A stretch of 7,095 nt of DNA from Methanoregula sp. (GTDB taxonomy: Archaea; Halobacteriota; Methanomicrobia; Methanomicrobiales; Methanospirillaceae), in the NCBI GenBank assembly GCA_028705545.1, contig JAQWDG010000094.1, positions 1 to 7,095 on the forward strand, in the 5' to 3' direction. Below, piece by piece: positions 1 to 4,713 of the stretch. Position numbers and translations under genes: made by a program. Each line of letters starts with the position of its first letter. Within the stretch, counting starts at the first letter, position 1. The notes under the pieces were generated by a model that ran no database searches, had not been told where the DNA came from, and saw only the letters and a list, made by a program, of their open reading frames with translations.

Positions 1-173
1 TTTTTGTACCCGAGCTTGTGCGACTCGTGGATTAACGATTTCACGCCTTTTGCCGGGTGGGAAACTCCTTTTGGTACGGCGGGCTGCGAACCCGTGCCGG
101 ACGCAGATGACCCGGCGGCTCCCGGTAGCTTTGCGCCGGTCTTTGCTGCATTGTGTTCTGGTGTAGTTGTCAG
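1..173 (-). CDS. Unidentified protein, N-terminal part, runs off left edge (putative CTG start)
   Basis: Fifty-seven complementary-strand codons stay open from 173 to the window edge and read like a real N-terminus: it begins xTTTPEHNAAKTGAK, passes through a Gly/Ala/Ser/Pro-rich linker to about residue 43, then enters a more structured stretch ending SLIHESHKLGYK. No ATG, GTG or TTG lies at the head of this frame; a TGA at 182-180 closes it upstream. A strong Shine-Dalgarno (AAAGGAG, 190-184) sits ten bases before CTG at 173-171, which is therefore the best start; ATT at 176-174 is the only other option. A TTG at 183-181 opens another frame, but it is implausibly Arg-rich and too close to the SD. 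The family is not recognised. A frameshift or sequence error at the start is the main alternative. Confidence 0.45.
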   Translation of the reverse strand, partial: MTTTPEHNAAKTGAKLPGAAGSSASGTGSQPAVPKGVSHPAKGVKSLIHESHKLGYK

Positions 174-183
174 AATTAGTCAA

Positions 184-224
184 CTCCTTTCATGGTTTTT
201 TTTAAATACTGCTGATATGATGAT
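184..224 (-). promoter_or_regulatory. Putative promoter and Shine-Dalgarno for the left-edge gene
   Basis: On the complementary strand AAAGGAG (190-184) is a good anti-16S match. Upstream, an AT-rich stretch includes a TATA-like CATATC around 221-216, which would place transcription start near 195, just before the SD. A second AT-rich element (TATTTAAA, 208-201) is too close to the SD to serve a leadered mRNA, though it could act in either direction. Assignment is by spacing only. Confidence 0.3.
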
Positions 225-255
225 CGTTTCAAAGGTCGTTAAAGGCAGAAAGTCT

Positions 256-273
256 AAAAAAACCCTTTTTTTA
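256..273. terminator. A/T inverted repeat with T tracts on both strands
   Basis: Seven A (256-262), CCC, then seven T (266-272); the flanking T255 and A273 extend this to an 8-bp A/T inverted repeat with a 3-base loop. Each strand therefore carries a T7 run, the usual archaeal stop signal. It could end a complementary-strand RNA from the structured block at 297-413, or any rightward transcript. Confidence 0.35.
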
Positions 274-296
274 AGTTTTTTGTGTTATTTCATACC

Positions 297-413
297 AGTC
301 ACGGACAATAGACGGCTCGTGACTATAGAGGTCTTCCTGTTGCCGCAGGGAAAGGACCAGTCCCCGGGGCGGTTACCGGGCGCGCCACCCGCGCTGCCGT
401 CACGGTCCGCGGG
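297..413. ncRNA. Candidate structured RNA or regulatory block, strand unresolved
   Basis: Three stem-loops follow one another in a stretch with no convincing protein: AGTCACG (297-303) with CGTGACT (318-324); GGTC plus TTCCTG (330-339) with CAGGGA plus GACC (346-358, AAG bulge); and CCCGCG (388-393) with CGCGGG (408-413) around a smaller CCG/CGG. On the complementary strand a TATA-like GTATATT (420-414) precedes the block and a T7 tract (262-256) follows it, so an RNA from about 390 to 256 is possible; it would contain the first two stems. On the plus strand an AT-rich TTTAAATA lies at 201-208, but a T7 run at 266-272 would interrupt the transcript. No known RNA family, tRNA fold or C/D box set was recognised. 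Confidence 0.25.
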
Positions 414-424
414 AATATACGGTT

Positions 425-522
425 AAAAAAAGAGACCTGCCGTTTTTTCTTTTTCCCTGCCGGAACCGGGGAAAAAACGGCCGGGGATTATCCCGGCTCC
501 ACGGGACCGCAACCGTCCCGTG
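425..522 (-). terminator. Terminator cluster downstream of rps17e
   Basis: Leftward from the rps17e stop come three inverted repeats: an 8-bp stem (515-522 with 500-507), a 6-bp GC stem (492-497 with 480-485), and an 11-bp stem pairing 471-481 with 439-449. Inside the last is a competing 8-bp stem, 469-476 with 450-457. On the complementary strand these give a T6 run within 477-472 and a final T7 at 431-425. The plus strand also has T runs (443-448, 450-454), so the structure may stop both directions. Confidence 0.6.
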
Positions 523-534
523 CTGCCCGGGAAT

Positions 535-726
535 TTACGTGCGCTTTTTGGCGTTCATCCTTCGCGTGATGTACCCGGCAATGCGGTTTCTCACCCGCTT
601 GCTCGGGATACTTGCCGAAGAGGCCAGCTGTTTTTTATTCTCCTCGAAACTCTTGGAAAAATACTCCGCCTGCTTATTCAGCAGGGTGGTACCGAGATTT
701 TTGATGTATGACGGTTTGATTCCCAT
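535..726 (-). CDS. rps17e: Small ribosomal subunit protein eS17 (30S ribosomal protein S17e)
   Basis: This 63-residue basic protein belongs to the small ribosomal subunit family shared by archaea and eukaryotes and absent from bacteria; archaeal members are about 60-70 residues, so it is full length. The signature is clear: IKPSYIKNLG at the start, FEENKKQL in the middle, then the diagnostic RNRIAGYITRR (about residues 46-56) and a lysine/arginine tail. The ATG at 726-724 is supported by a Shine-Dalgarno GGAGGG (740-735) eight bases upstream. It is divergent from tbp and followed by a multi-hairpin terminator, so it appears to be monocistronic. Identification is firm. Confidence 0.93.
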   Translation of the reverse strand: MGIKPSYIKNLGTTLLNKQAEYFSKSFEENKKQLASSASIPSKRVRNRIAGYITRRMNAKKRT

Positions 727-765
727 GAAAACATCCCTCCACGTTATCGTTCTTTACATGCGGTA

Positions 766-794
766 CAAGGGTATAAGGATATGGGATCGATCCC
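766..794 (-). promoter_or_regulatory. Putative rps17e promoter with adjacent 12-bp palindrome
   Basis: On the complementary strand CTTATACC (about 776-769) resembles an archaeal TATA box; a start about 25 bases on, near 748, leaves a short leader carrying the SD. Directly upstream is the perfect palindrome GGGATCGATCCC (783-794), placed where a dimeric regulator or basal factor could bind. The plus-strand reading (TATAAG, 772-777) could also feed tbp with a leader of about 200 bases. Assigned by position only. Confidence 0.35.
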
Positions 795-905
795 CGCCCG
801 GCCGCCACCCGCACAAAGGACCGGGACATCTCCCGACACCGGCTTCTGCAATTTCAAAAAAAAGGCAATTAAACCGTTTTTCCCGCTGCAAAACAGGACT
901 TTTTT

Positions 906-950
906 GGTTTTTTCCCTGCCGCAAGGCAGACCCTGCCAAAACCAAAAACC
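906..950 (+). promoter_or_regulatory. Mutually exclusive hairpins upstream of tbp
   Basis: GGCAG (925-929) can pair with CTGCC upstream (916-920, GCAA loop of GNRA type) or with CTGCC downstream (933-937, ACC loop). An outer arm, GGTTTTT (906-912), can pair with AAAACC (938-943) or AAAAACC (944-950). Together with T-runs at 901-905 and 908-913 this resembles a switching or attenuating leader. It matters only if transcription starts upstream, for example near the TATAAG at 772. Otherwise it may be chance in a T-rich spacer. Confidence 0.25.
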
Positions 951-964
951 GGCTGGGAGCGTCC

Positions 965-1002
965 ATAACCTTATGCTCTAAAGAACGTCATTAAACTAGA
1001 AG
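965..1002 (+). promoter_or_regulatory. Putative tbp core promoter, possibly leaderless
   Basis: A TATA-like CTTATGCT (970-977) lies about 27 bases before the tbp ATG at 1003. No Shine-Dalgarno is visible immediately upstream (AAACTAGAAG). A transcript starting about 25 bases from the box would begin at or next to the ATG, as in leaderless archaeal mRNAs. Confidence 0.35.
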
Positions 1003-1557
1003 ATGGATGATAAGATATTCGAATCCCTGAAAATCGAGAACATTGTTGCATCCGGTGCCATCGCAGAGTCCATCGACCTTGTCGCACTGTCCGCGAACCT
1101 CAAAAACTGCGAACTCAACAAGAAACGGTTCCCCGGCGCAGTCTACCACATCGAAAATCCCAAAATCGCATCCCTGATCTTTTCATCGGGCAAGATCGTA
1201 CTGACCGGCCTTCGCAACGAGCAGGCACTTATTGACGGACTTGCGGCAATAATTGCAGCGTTTAATGCTGCGGGCTTTAAAACCCTCAAAGAGCCCCGGG
1301 TCGCGATCACCAACATGGTCTGTTCCTGCGATCTCGCCCGGTACATCAACCTCAACAAGGTCGTTGTCACGCTCAACATGGAAAATATCGAGTATGAGCC
1401 CGAACAGTTCCCGGGCCTCGTGTACCGGATCAAAGACCCCAGGATCGTCGTCCTGATCTTCTCCTCGGGAAAACTCATCCTCACCGGGGGGAAAAACCTT
1501 GAAGATATCAAAAAGGGACTGGTCGTCCTCGCCCATAAACTCGAAAGCATCATCTGA
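1003..1557 (+). CDS. tbp: TATA-box-binding protein (TBP)
   Basis: TBP is the saddle-shaped general transcription factor that binds and bends the TATA box and recruits TFB and RNA polymerase. The 184 residues are two direct repeats of about 90 (roughly 8-95 and 98-184), the normal archaeal length. Each starts with the usual strand (IENIVAS; ITNMVCS) and holds FPG...Y.I...P...LIFSSGK. The four DNA-intercalating phenylalanines appear at F43, F60, F136 and F153. Repeat 2 is canonical (YEPEQFPGLVYRI), but repeat 1 has LNKKRF at the equivalent place (38-43), replacing acidic residues with basic ones. It lacks the acidic C-terminal tail many archaeal TBPs carry. The divergent first repeat suggests it could be one of several TBP paralogues. 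It stands alone, divergent from rps17e, with a strong terminator. Confidence 0.95.
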   Translation: MDDKIFESLKIENIVASGAIAESIDLVALSANLKNCELNKKRFPGAVYHIENPKIASLIFSSGKIVLTGLRNEQALIDGLAAIIAAFNAAGFKTLKEPRVAITNMVCSCDLARYINLNKVVVTLNMENIEYEPEQFPGLVYRIKDPRIVVLIFSSGKLILTGGKNLEDIKKGLVVLAHKLESII

Positions 1558-1561
1558 AACA

Positions 1562-1599
1562 TTTTTTTTAACCGGTTTTTACCCGCCCTGCATTTTTTT
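1562..1599 (+). terminator. Triple T-tract terminator of tbp
   Basis: Three T runs follow the stop codon: T8 (1562-1569, four bases after it), T5 (1576-1580) and T7 (1593-1599), with the palindrome AACCGGTT (1570-1577) between the first two. Serial oligo-T without a long stem is typical of archaeal termination. Confidence 0.65.
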
Positions 1600-1640
1600 A
1601 CCGGCATGTCTGGCGGTACGTCCCTTTCCATAAAACAGCT

Positions 1641-1684
1641 GGCCGGGTACTATAAAGGCCGGGCCGCACCTGTAGGTATACAGG
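1641..1684 (+). promoter_or_regulatory. Promoter with direct repeats and dyad for the 1755 gene
   Basis: TATAAA (1651-1656) is flanked by two exact GGCCGGG copies (1641-1647 and 1657-1663). About 25 bases downstream, across the predicted start site, lies the perfect dyad CCTGTA-GGTA-TACAGG (1669-1684). A dyad at the start point is a classic position for an archaeal repressor site; equally it could be a short leader hairpin. The leader to the ATG would be about 75 bases with no good Shine-Dalgarno, only GGGG abutting the ATG. Confidence 0.35.
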
Positions 1685-1754
1685 CAAATCGGGCTGCCGC
1701 CGGATACGAGGAAACGATCGGGTATCACGGATTTGAACCTGATAAAAAAAGGGG

Positions 1755-2219
1755 ATGACAATCACGCCAGGGGAACCATATGGCAGTGATGCCGGCGAAT
1801 ATCGCATTGCAGCACTGGAAAAACAGGTCGATGGGATAGGAGTGCTCGTAGGGACATTCACAAAGGAACTCCTGGATCTCAAATGCCACTACCGGGAAAT
1901 GTCCCGGATGCCCGAAAAATACCGCCCGCAGACGACCGTGCCTTTTCAGGAGACAGGTGCCCAGAGTCCCTGCACCGCTCTAAAAGAGCACTCCCAGAAA
2001 GCGGACAACACGCCGGTTGGGGAATACGGGGCCCGAAAAGAGGAGCCGGTGCCGGATGAGCGGGTTATGATCATGCAGACCGACGGGACCATGAAACCGG
2101 AGGTCCGGCGCGGGAGCAAAAACTGCATCTCTGCCCCGGTCGGCTATGGCGCCTCGGGAGGATACAGCAGGTACAGGAAACGGACGGACGCCGGGGCCGG
2201 GCAGAGCCGGCTTGCCTGA
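1755..2219 (+). CDS. Hypothetical protein with short N-terminal coiled coil
   Basis: This 154-residue protein is not recognised. Residues about 16-45 (RIAALEKQVDGIGVLV, then FTKELLDLKCHYREM) have the heptad pattern of an amphipathic helix or coiled coil that could drive oligomerisation. From about residue 50 it is polar, Pro/Gly/Lys/Glu-rich and probably disordered, ending with Gly/Ser/Tyr/Arg residues. It has no signal peptide, membrane segment or catalytic motif. An in-frame TAA at 1743-1745 makes ATG 1755 the first available start, although the ribosome site is poor. It has its own promoter-like sequence and a hairpin terminator. Its reading frame is clean and its composition matches its neighbours, so it is probably real. 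Its function is unknown. Confidence 0.6.
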   Translation: MTITPGEPYGSDAGEYRIAALEKQVDGIGVLVGTFTKELLDLKCHYREMSRMPEKYRPQTTVPFQETGAQSPCTALKEHSQKADNTPVGEYGARKEEPVPDERVMIMQTDGTMKPEVRRGSKNCISAPVGYGASGGYSRYRKRTDAGAGQSRLA

Positions 2220-2226
2220 CCCTCAC

Positions 2227-2256
2227 AAAAATTCCCCGGACCACCGGATTTTTTTT
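2227..2256 (+). terminator. Hairpin plus T8 terminator after the 1755 gene
   Basis: CCGG (2236-2239) pairs with CCGG (2244-2247) around ACCA. The stem is extended across a TCC bulge by AAAAAT (2227-2232) with ATTTTT (2248-2253), within a T8 run (2249-2256). It starts eight bases after the stop codon. Confidence 0.6.
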
Positions 2257-2278
2257 AGAGGAAACAACAGGAGAATCT

Positions 2279-2327
2279 AAAAAAAAGACCCGGGTCTGAA
2301 TGCACGCCGGGCCCGGGGAGGCCCGGC
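2279..2327 (-). terminator. Terminator downstream of the hydrolase gene
   Basis: On the complementary strand an 8-bp GC stem (2320-2327 with 2306-2313, six-base loop) is followed by the perfect palindrome AGACCCGGGTCT (2297-2286), which runs directly into T8 (2286-2279). This is a strong terminator about 155 bases beyond the stop at 2482. Bases 2328-2481 between them show no gene or notable structure. Confidence 0.55.
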
Positions 2328-2481
2328 TGTTTCTGGCGTTTTTGCGGCAAGGGCCCGGACGGTATCGGAGCCACCGGACCGGTGCCACGCAATCGCCCGT
2401 CTTTACCGGACCGCTTGCACGGGACAACCTCCGGTACTTTTTATCCGGGGACCGGACACGCGCCGGCCTTAAAAGCGCCCC

Positions 2482-3030
2482 TCACAACCCCTTGATCCAC
2501 TCTGCCGTAGTCATCACTGTTGAAAACCGCATCTGCTGCGTCACGAGGATGGCCCGGTGGAGCTCTTCAGCCGAAACCGACCCGGCCGCATTCGTAACGG
2601 AAAGCGTCCCCGTTGCATCGGACAGGAAATTTACGGTATACCCCCGGTGGAATGCCTGGCGGGCGGTCGTATCGCAGCACATCTGGGTCATGTAGCCGGC
2701 GATCGTGACCGTGGCGATCCCGTTCTCCTTAAGCCAGGCCTCAAGATCCGTGCCGGTGAAACTGCCCGGGAGGTTCTTTTCTATCACGATATCCGCGTGC
2801 CGTTTTTTGATCTCACGATGGAGCTCCCAGCCCGGTGTTCCTTTCCCAAACGCCGGGGCATCCGGGGCCGGGTTCGTGTGCTGTATCACTGCGACCGGAA
2901 TACCGGCGTCGTGCGCATGGTCCATGGCCCGGGTAATGTTTGCAAGGCTCCCGGCAGGATACGTCACCGGTATCGCCCCGGTGAAATATTCGTTCTGCAC
3001 ATCAATGACAAGTAATGCCTGCTTCATCAT
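2482..3030 (-). CDS. Isochorismatase-family cysteine hydrolase
   Basis: This 182-residue protein has the isochorismatase-like hydrolase fold, whose members cleave nicotinamide, N-carbamoyl compounds, isochorismate or related small amides with a Cys-Asp-Lys triad. The triad is visible: D10 in LLVIDVQNEYF, K85 in VIEKNLPGSF, and C118 in YMTQMCCDTTARQAF, where the alignment C-x3-T-A picks C118 over C119. His51 (IQHTNP) lies after the third strand. The length is normal. The substrate cannot be deduced. Two ATGs are adjacent (3030 and 3027); GGAG at 3037-3034 is three bases from the first and six from the second, so 3027 may be the true start. The upstream Fic gene is on the same strand 80 bases away, so they may be co-transcribed. 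No signal peptide: cytoplasmic. Confidence 0.85.
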   Translation of the reverse strand: MMKQALLVIDVQNEYFTGAIPVTYPAGSLANITRAMDHAHDAGIPVAVIQHTNPAPDAPAFGKGTPGWELHREIKKRHADIVIEKNLPGSFTGTDLEAWLKENGIATVTIAGYMTQMCCDTTARQAFHRGYTVNFLSDATGTLSVTNAAGSVSAEELHRAILVTQQMRFSTVMTTAEWIKGL

Positions 3031-3070
3031 TCACTCCTAAAAAAATATCACCGGTTCAGTCCACCGGACG

Positions 3071-3106
3071 GAATCGACAACCGAATCGACAACCGAATCG
3101 ACAACC
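3071..3106. repeat. 12-bp exact tandem repeat, three copies
   Basis: Three perfect head-to-tail copies of GAATCGACAACC (3071-3082, 3083-3094, 3095-3106) fill the gap between the Fic stop codon (3113-3111) and the hydrolase start. GAATC in the last unit can pair with GATTC at 3108-3112. On the transcribed strand the unit is GGTTGTCGATTC. It may be a slippage microrepeat, or a repeated binding site in the intercistronic leader. Confidence 0.9.
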
Positions 3107-3110
3107 GGAT

Positions 3111-4163
3111 TCACACCATCACGTACCGGGTCGCCCGTCCTTTTCCTTCCGGACGGATCAGGTTCTGTCCCACCATCAGCGCAAGTTCCTTGCCGGCAGC
3201 CTGACGGGAAATACCGTACATGCGCATCAGGTCCCCGCTTTTTACCGAACCGTTCGCGTGGATGAACCCGATAATTTTCATCTGGCGTTCGGATAGTGCA
3301 ACCTGGCCGCCCTTTTCTTTCCGAGGCTCATCGGAGGAGAGCAAAATGACTCTCTCTTTTACCCGCCCAAGCGAGATCTCCACGCCTTCGAGGAAATATT
3401 CCAGCCATACCGTGAGATCCGGGTACACCCGGTTCTCTTCCTTAAGCACCCGGTAATAGGCAGGCCGGTCGCTGTCGTAGAAATCGTCCAGCGTAAAAAA
3501 ACGCTTGATATCGAACTCACGCTGGGAAAGGACAAGCGTTGCAAGCGCCCGGGCAGTCCGGCCGTTCCCGTCGACAAACGGGTGGATCCGCACCAGCTCG
3601 TAATGGGCGATCCCTGCCGCAATCACCGGGTGCAGCCCGCGTGACTCATCAGAAGCCAGCCAGCCAAGCAGCGCCCCGGCCTGCGGGACAACCTCTTTTA
3701 CCGGGGGCGGGGTATAAACGACCTCTTTTGTGATCCGGTTCCCGACCACCACCTTTACCTTCCGGAACGCCCCTTCCGCTGCCGGGTCGTCAAGGGTATC
3801 CCGCGTAATGTCCCGGTGAAGCAAAAGAAGATCTTTTGGGCTGACCGCACCGCTGTGCTGGTAGCGGTCGATATGCTCCAGCACAAAAAGATAATTGAGC
3901 ACCTCGGCTTTTGCCCGCCGGGCAGCCATCACTTCCCGGCCATCGGCAAGCCGGCTCACTTCCTCAAGCGAGAGCGGGTTTCCCTCGATTGCCGTAGATG
4001 CATGGGCAGCACGGACCAGCTGCTCCCGGCGAATGGAGATCTCCCACTTCGGGACAAGGCGGGCATGGAGGATAACTTCCCGGGCTGCTGCAATCGCTGC
4101 AAGCCGGCCCACCATCGCGTGGGTATAGGTAAAAACCGGGGAAAATGCCGGGGACTCCTTCAT
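3111..4163 (-). CDS. Fic-domain AMPylase with self-inhibitory motif and C-terminal winged helix
   Basis: Fic proteins transfer AMP, or another nucleotide, from a nucleoside triphosphate to target side chains. The 350-residue protein has the usual order for the stand-alone class: an N-terminal helical region with the inhibitory motif STAIEGN (S56, E60, G61; the [S/T]xxxE[G/N] type placed before the Fic core), a Fic core with an intact active-site loop H194-P-F-x-D198-G-N200-G-R202-T-A-R205, and from about 288 a winged-helix DNA-binding-like domain (LSERQMKIIGFI, then a recognition-helix-like YGISRQAAGKELALM). The motif before the core makes it class II by position, so the enzyme is probably active but autoinhibited. 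The target is unknown and there is no separate antitoxin next door. The ATG at 4163 has no Shine-Dalgarno, and the promoter spacing suggests a leaderless mRNA. The hydrolase gene follows 80 bases downstream. Confidence 0.93.
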   Translation of the reverse strand: MKESPAFSPVFTYTHAMVGRLAAIAAAREVILHARLVPKWEISIRREQLVRAAHASTAIEGNPLSLEEVSRLADGREVMAARRAKAEVLNYLFVLEHIDRYQHSGAVSPKDLLLLHRDITRDTLDDPAAEGAFRKVKVVVGNRITKEVVYTPPPVKEVVPQAGALLGWLASDESRGLHPVIAAGIAHYELVRIHPFVDGNGRTARALATLVLSQREFDIKRFFTLDDFYDSDRPAYYRVLKEENRVYPDLTVWLEYFLEGVEISLGRVKERVILLSSDEPRKEKGGQVALSERQMKIIGFIHANGSVKSGDLMRMYGISRQAAGKELALMVGQNLIRPEGKGRATRYVMV

Positions 4164-4170
4164 GGCCGCA

Positions 4171-4192
4171 CCAGTATATCTCTGGTATATCC
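4171..4192 (-). promoter_or_regulatory. Fic promoter with 11-bp-spaced direct repeats
   Basis: On the plus strand GTATATC occurs at 4174-4180 and again at 4185-4191, exactly 11 bp apart, about one helical turn, with CCAG/CTGG arms (4171-4174, 4182-4185). Read toward Fic, the outer copy GATATAC makes a TATA box about 25 bases from the ATG at 4163, giving a leaderless transcript. The inner copy would sit between box and start, like an operator. The winged-helix tail of Fic makes autoregulation possible, but nothing here shows it. Confidence 0.4.
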
Positions 4193-4312
4193 TTGACCCT
4201 TTTGGTTATTGTGGTTGCGGTTACGGATTCTTTTTTTTATGTTCGTTTTCCCGCAGTTTACGAAAAAAAAGCCGGGACCAATCCACGGTTATGCCCCACC
4301 TGACCGCGTCAC

Positions 4313-4380
4313 TGAAAAATAAATTTCACTCAACGCTTTTTTTATTGGCCCCGTAAACAAGTACTTCCCCGTGAAAGGTC
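4313..4380 (+). promoter_or_regulatory. AT-rich promoter region of the secreted protein gene
   Basis: AAAAATAAATTT (4314-4325) and TTTTTTTATTGG (about 4339-4350) are two TATA-like candidates upstream of ATG 4381; the first would give a leader of about 35 bases, the second a very short one. A weak Shine-Dalgarno-like AAAGG (4374-4378) is present. The rest of the divergent spacer (4193-4312) holds only GGTTA/GGTTG-like runs and a T8 tract (4230-4237). Confidence 0.35.
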
Positions 4381-4671
4381 ATGAAACGGGTCCTACAAAA
4401 TATAGTATCGTGCATGGTCCTGCTGGCGCTCGCCGGCACCATTTCAGGTGCGGGGTACTGCGTGGCAGCCCCGGGCGGGGCCCTATTCCCGCCGGAAGAT
4501 ACGGCCGGTCCCGTGACCGGTGACAACTCGTGTACGGCATGCCTGGATCAATGCAACACCCGGTATCCCGCTTCCGGCTATCCCGTTACCAACTGGTACT
4601 GCCGGTTTGGCTGCTGGACGGGTTCCTGCCGGCTACCCCCGGTGTATGATACCGATCTGCCAAACACTTAA
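4381..4671 (+). CDS. Small secreted six-cysteine protein with twin CX3C motif
   Basis: This 96-residue protein is not recognised as a known family. It starts MKRVLQ, then a hydrophobic stretch (about residues 8-22), with a likely Sec signal peptide cleaved near A29/A30 (GYCVAA-PGG). The mature part is a Pro/Gly-rich linker followed by six cysteines at 51, 54, 58, 74, 78 and 83. C54-x3-C58 and C74-x3-C78 are 15 residues apart, the layout of a disulfide-stapled helical hairpin, with C51 and C83 available for a third bridge. The remaining cysteines, C11 and C27, fall in the signal region. There is no lipobox. It is probably extracytoplasmic and disulfide-stabilised; a metal-binding role is possible. 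It is divergent from Fic and 42 bases before the flavin protein. Confidence 0.65.
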   Translation: MKRVLQNIVSCMVLLALAGTISGAGYCVAAPGGALFPPEDTAGPVTGDNSCTACLDQCNTRYPASGYPVTNWYCRFGCWTGSCRLPPVYDTDLPNT

Positions 4672-4713
4672 ACATACCTGGCCGTAAATATTCTCTCTTG
4701 GAGGAACCTGCAC
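4666..4713 (+). promoter_or_regulatory. Promoter and Shine-Dalgarno of the flavin-barrel gene
   Basis: ACTTAAACATACC (about 4667-4679), overlapping the end of the preceding gene, is TATA-like and would place the start near 4697. GGAGG (4700-4704) lies nine bases before ATG 4714 and fixes that start. Read-through from the secreted-protein gene is also possible. Confidence 0.45.

Noticed and set aside
61..110. tRNA-like GGGCTGCGAACCCG arm
   Set aside because: No complete cloverleaf or acceptor stem could be built around it, and it lies within the better-supported protein frame.
211..226. C-box-like ATGATGA suggesting a C/D guide RNA
   Set aside because: No D box or internal C'/D' follows within about 60 bases on that strand.
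4..426. Plus-strand open frame of 140 codons beginning at TTG
   Set aside because: It spans stem-loops, T tracts and AT-rich spacer, has no Shine-Dalgarno and no protein-like pattern; the complementary strand explains 1-173 better.
1143..1631. Long complementary-strand frames over tbp
   Set aside because: They are antisense to an unambiguous TBP; the openness follows from its GC-rich codons.
2300..3015. Plus-strand frames opposite the cysteine hydrolase
   Set aside because: Antisense to a protein with an intact catalytic triad; compositions are Arg/Pro-rich and no ribosome site is present.
3071..3106. Short repeat array considered as CRISPR
   Set aside because: Units are 12 bp and contiguous, without spacers or nearby cas genes.
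3111..4163. Fic gene as a classical toxin-antitoxin pair with the neighbouring hydrolase
   Set aside because: The inhibitory motif is within the Fic protein itself and the neighbour is an ordinary hydrolase, not an antitoxin-like protein.
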